A stretch of DNA of 31,547 bases from CAYFWF01 sp964346815 (GTDB lineage: Bacteria; Acidobacteriota; Aminicenantia; Aminicenantales; Aminicenantaceae): the NCBI GenBank assembly GCA_964346815.1, contig CAYFWF010000048.1, positions 1-31,547 of the forward strand, in the 5' to 3' direction. This document shows, one piece after another, positions 31,501-31,547 of the stretch (position 1 is its first letter; the number at the start of each line of letters is the position of its first letter). Below the pieces are notes generated by a model that ran no database searches, was not told the DNA's origin, and saw only the letters and a list, made by a program, of their open reading frames with translations. A program made the translations under genes and the position numbers.

Positions 31501-31547
31501 TTTCCCGCTAAATGTGCAAATAAGTACAATTTTACAAGAAGTAACTC

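Noticed and set aside
1..31547. CRISPR array or toxin-antitoxin pair
   Set aside because: No regularly spaced direct repeats were found, and no pair of small overlapping genes with recognisable toxin or antitoxin features; the TAATG-coupled pair encodes exported proteins.

Overview
This looks like a chromosomal segment of a Gram-negative, probably anaerobic bacterium. It encodes many lipobox lipoproteins and one small barrel-like candidate outer-membrane protein, plus a 2[4Fe-4S] ferredoxin and HypF. The two large zinc-ribbon/Ser-Thr kinase/TolB-like/TPR receptors and the six-bladed propeller proteins resemble gene content I associate with Acidobacteriota/Aminicenantota-type genomes. That placement is inference from gene content; no rRNA or marker gene is present to fix it.

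Region 1 (1-11.9 kb) is ordinary, denser and more GC-rich chromosome. It holds queH (queuosine synthesis), hypF (hydrogenase cyanide ligand), a zinc-ribbon membrane protein, an M50 site-2-type protease, a ferredoxin with its own terminator, and a membrane-anchored TPR protein. A soluble PAS-PAS-HisKA_2 histidine kinase lies divergent from a double-receiver regulator. A methyltransferase, a cohesin-like lipoprotein and a secreted beta-helix protein follow.

Region 2 (11.9-15.4 kb) begins with a small gene graveyard: a frameshifted start of a GDP-mannose 3,5-epimerase-like gene and a piece of an L-rhamnose mutarotase-like gene. It continues with an intact amidohydrolase and a FabH-type ketoacyl synthase.

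Region 3 (15.4-18.3 kb) is a cluster of short exported proteins. Three lipoproteins with SnoaL/NTF2-like bodies share nearly the same signal peptide. A proline-rich lipoprotein is translationally coupled to a small barrel-like protein.

Region 4 (18.3-25.3 kb) is visibly AT-rich and is bracketed by a roughly 300-bp inverted repeat. Inside are two convergent beta-propeller genes, a 3' fragment of tRNA-Leu(UAA), a lone methyltransferase, and a compact ArsR-controlled cluster. The cluster comprises arsR, a 66-residue Cys-rich coiled-coil protein, a CopD-like membrane protein and an N-terminally short DUF1152 protein. Two operators with exactly the same geometry, TTAAGT-N12-ACTTAA, sit in front of arsR and in front of the Cys-rich gene. 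This is the best candidate for an undescribed system: a metal- or thiol-responsive module.

Region 5 (24.8-31.5 kb) is a tandem unit. Each copy has a shared leader, a tRNA-Arg(ACG) 3' fragment, a shared downstream segment and a large receptor kinase. A remnant of a third kinase/TPR tail lies at the window end. The tRNA fragments and repeats suggest repeated past integration of tRNA-targeting elements, now mostly eroded; no integrase gene is intact in the window.
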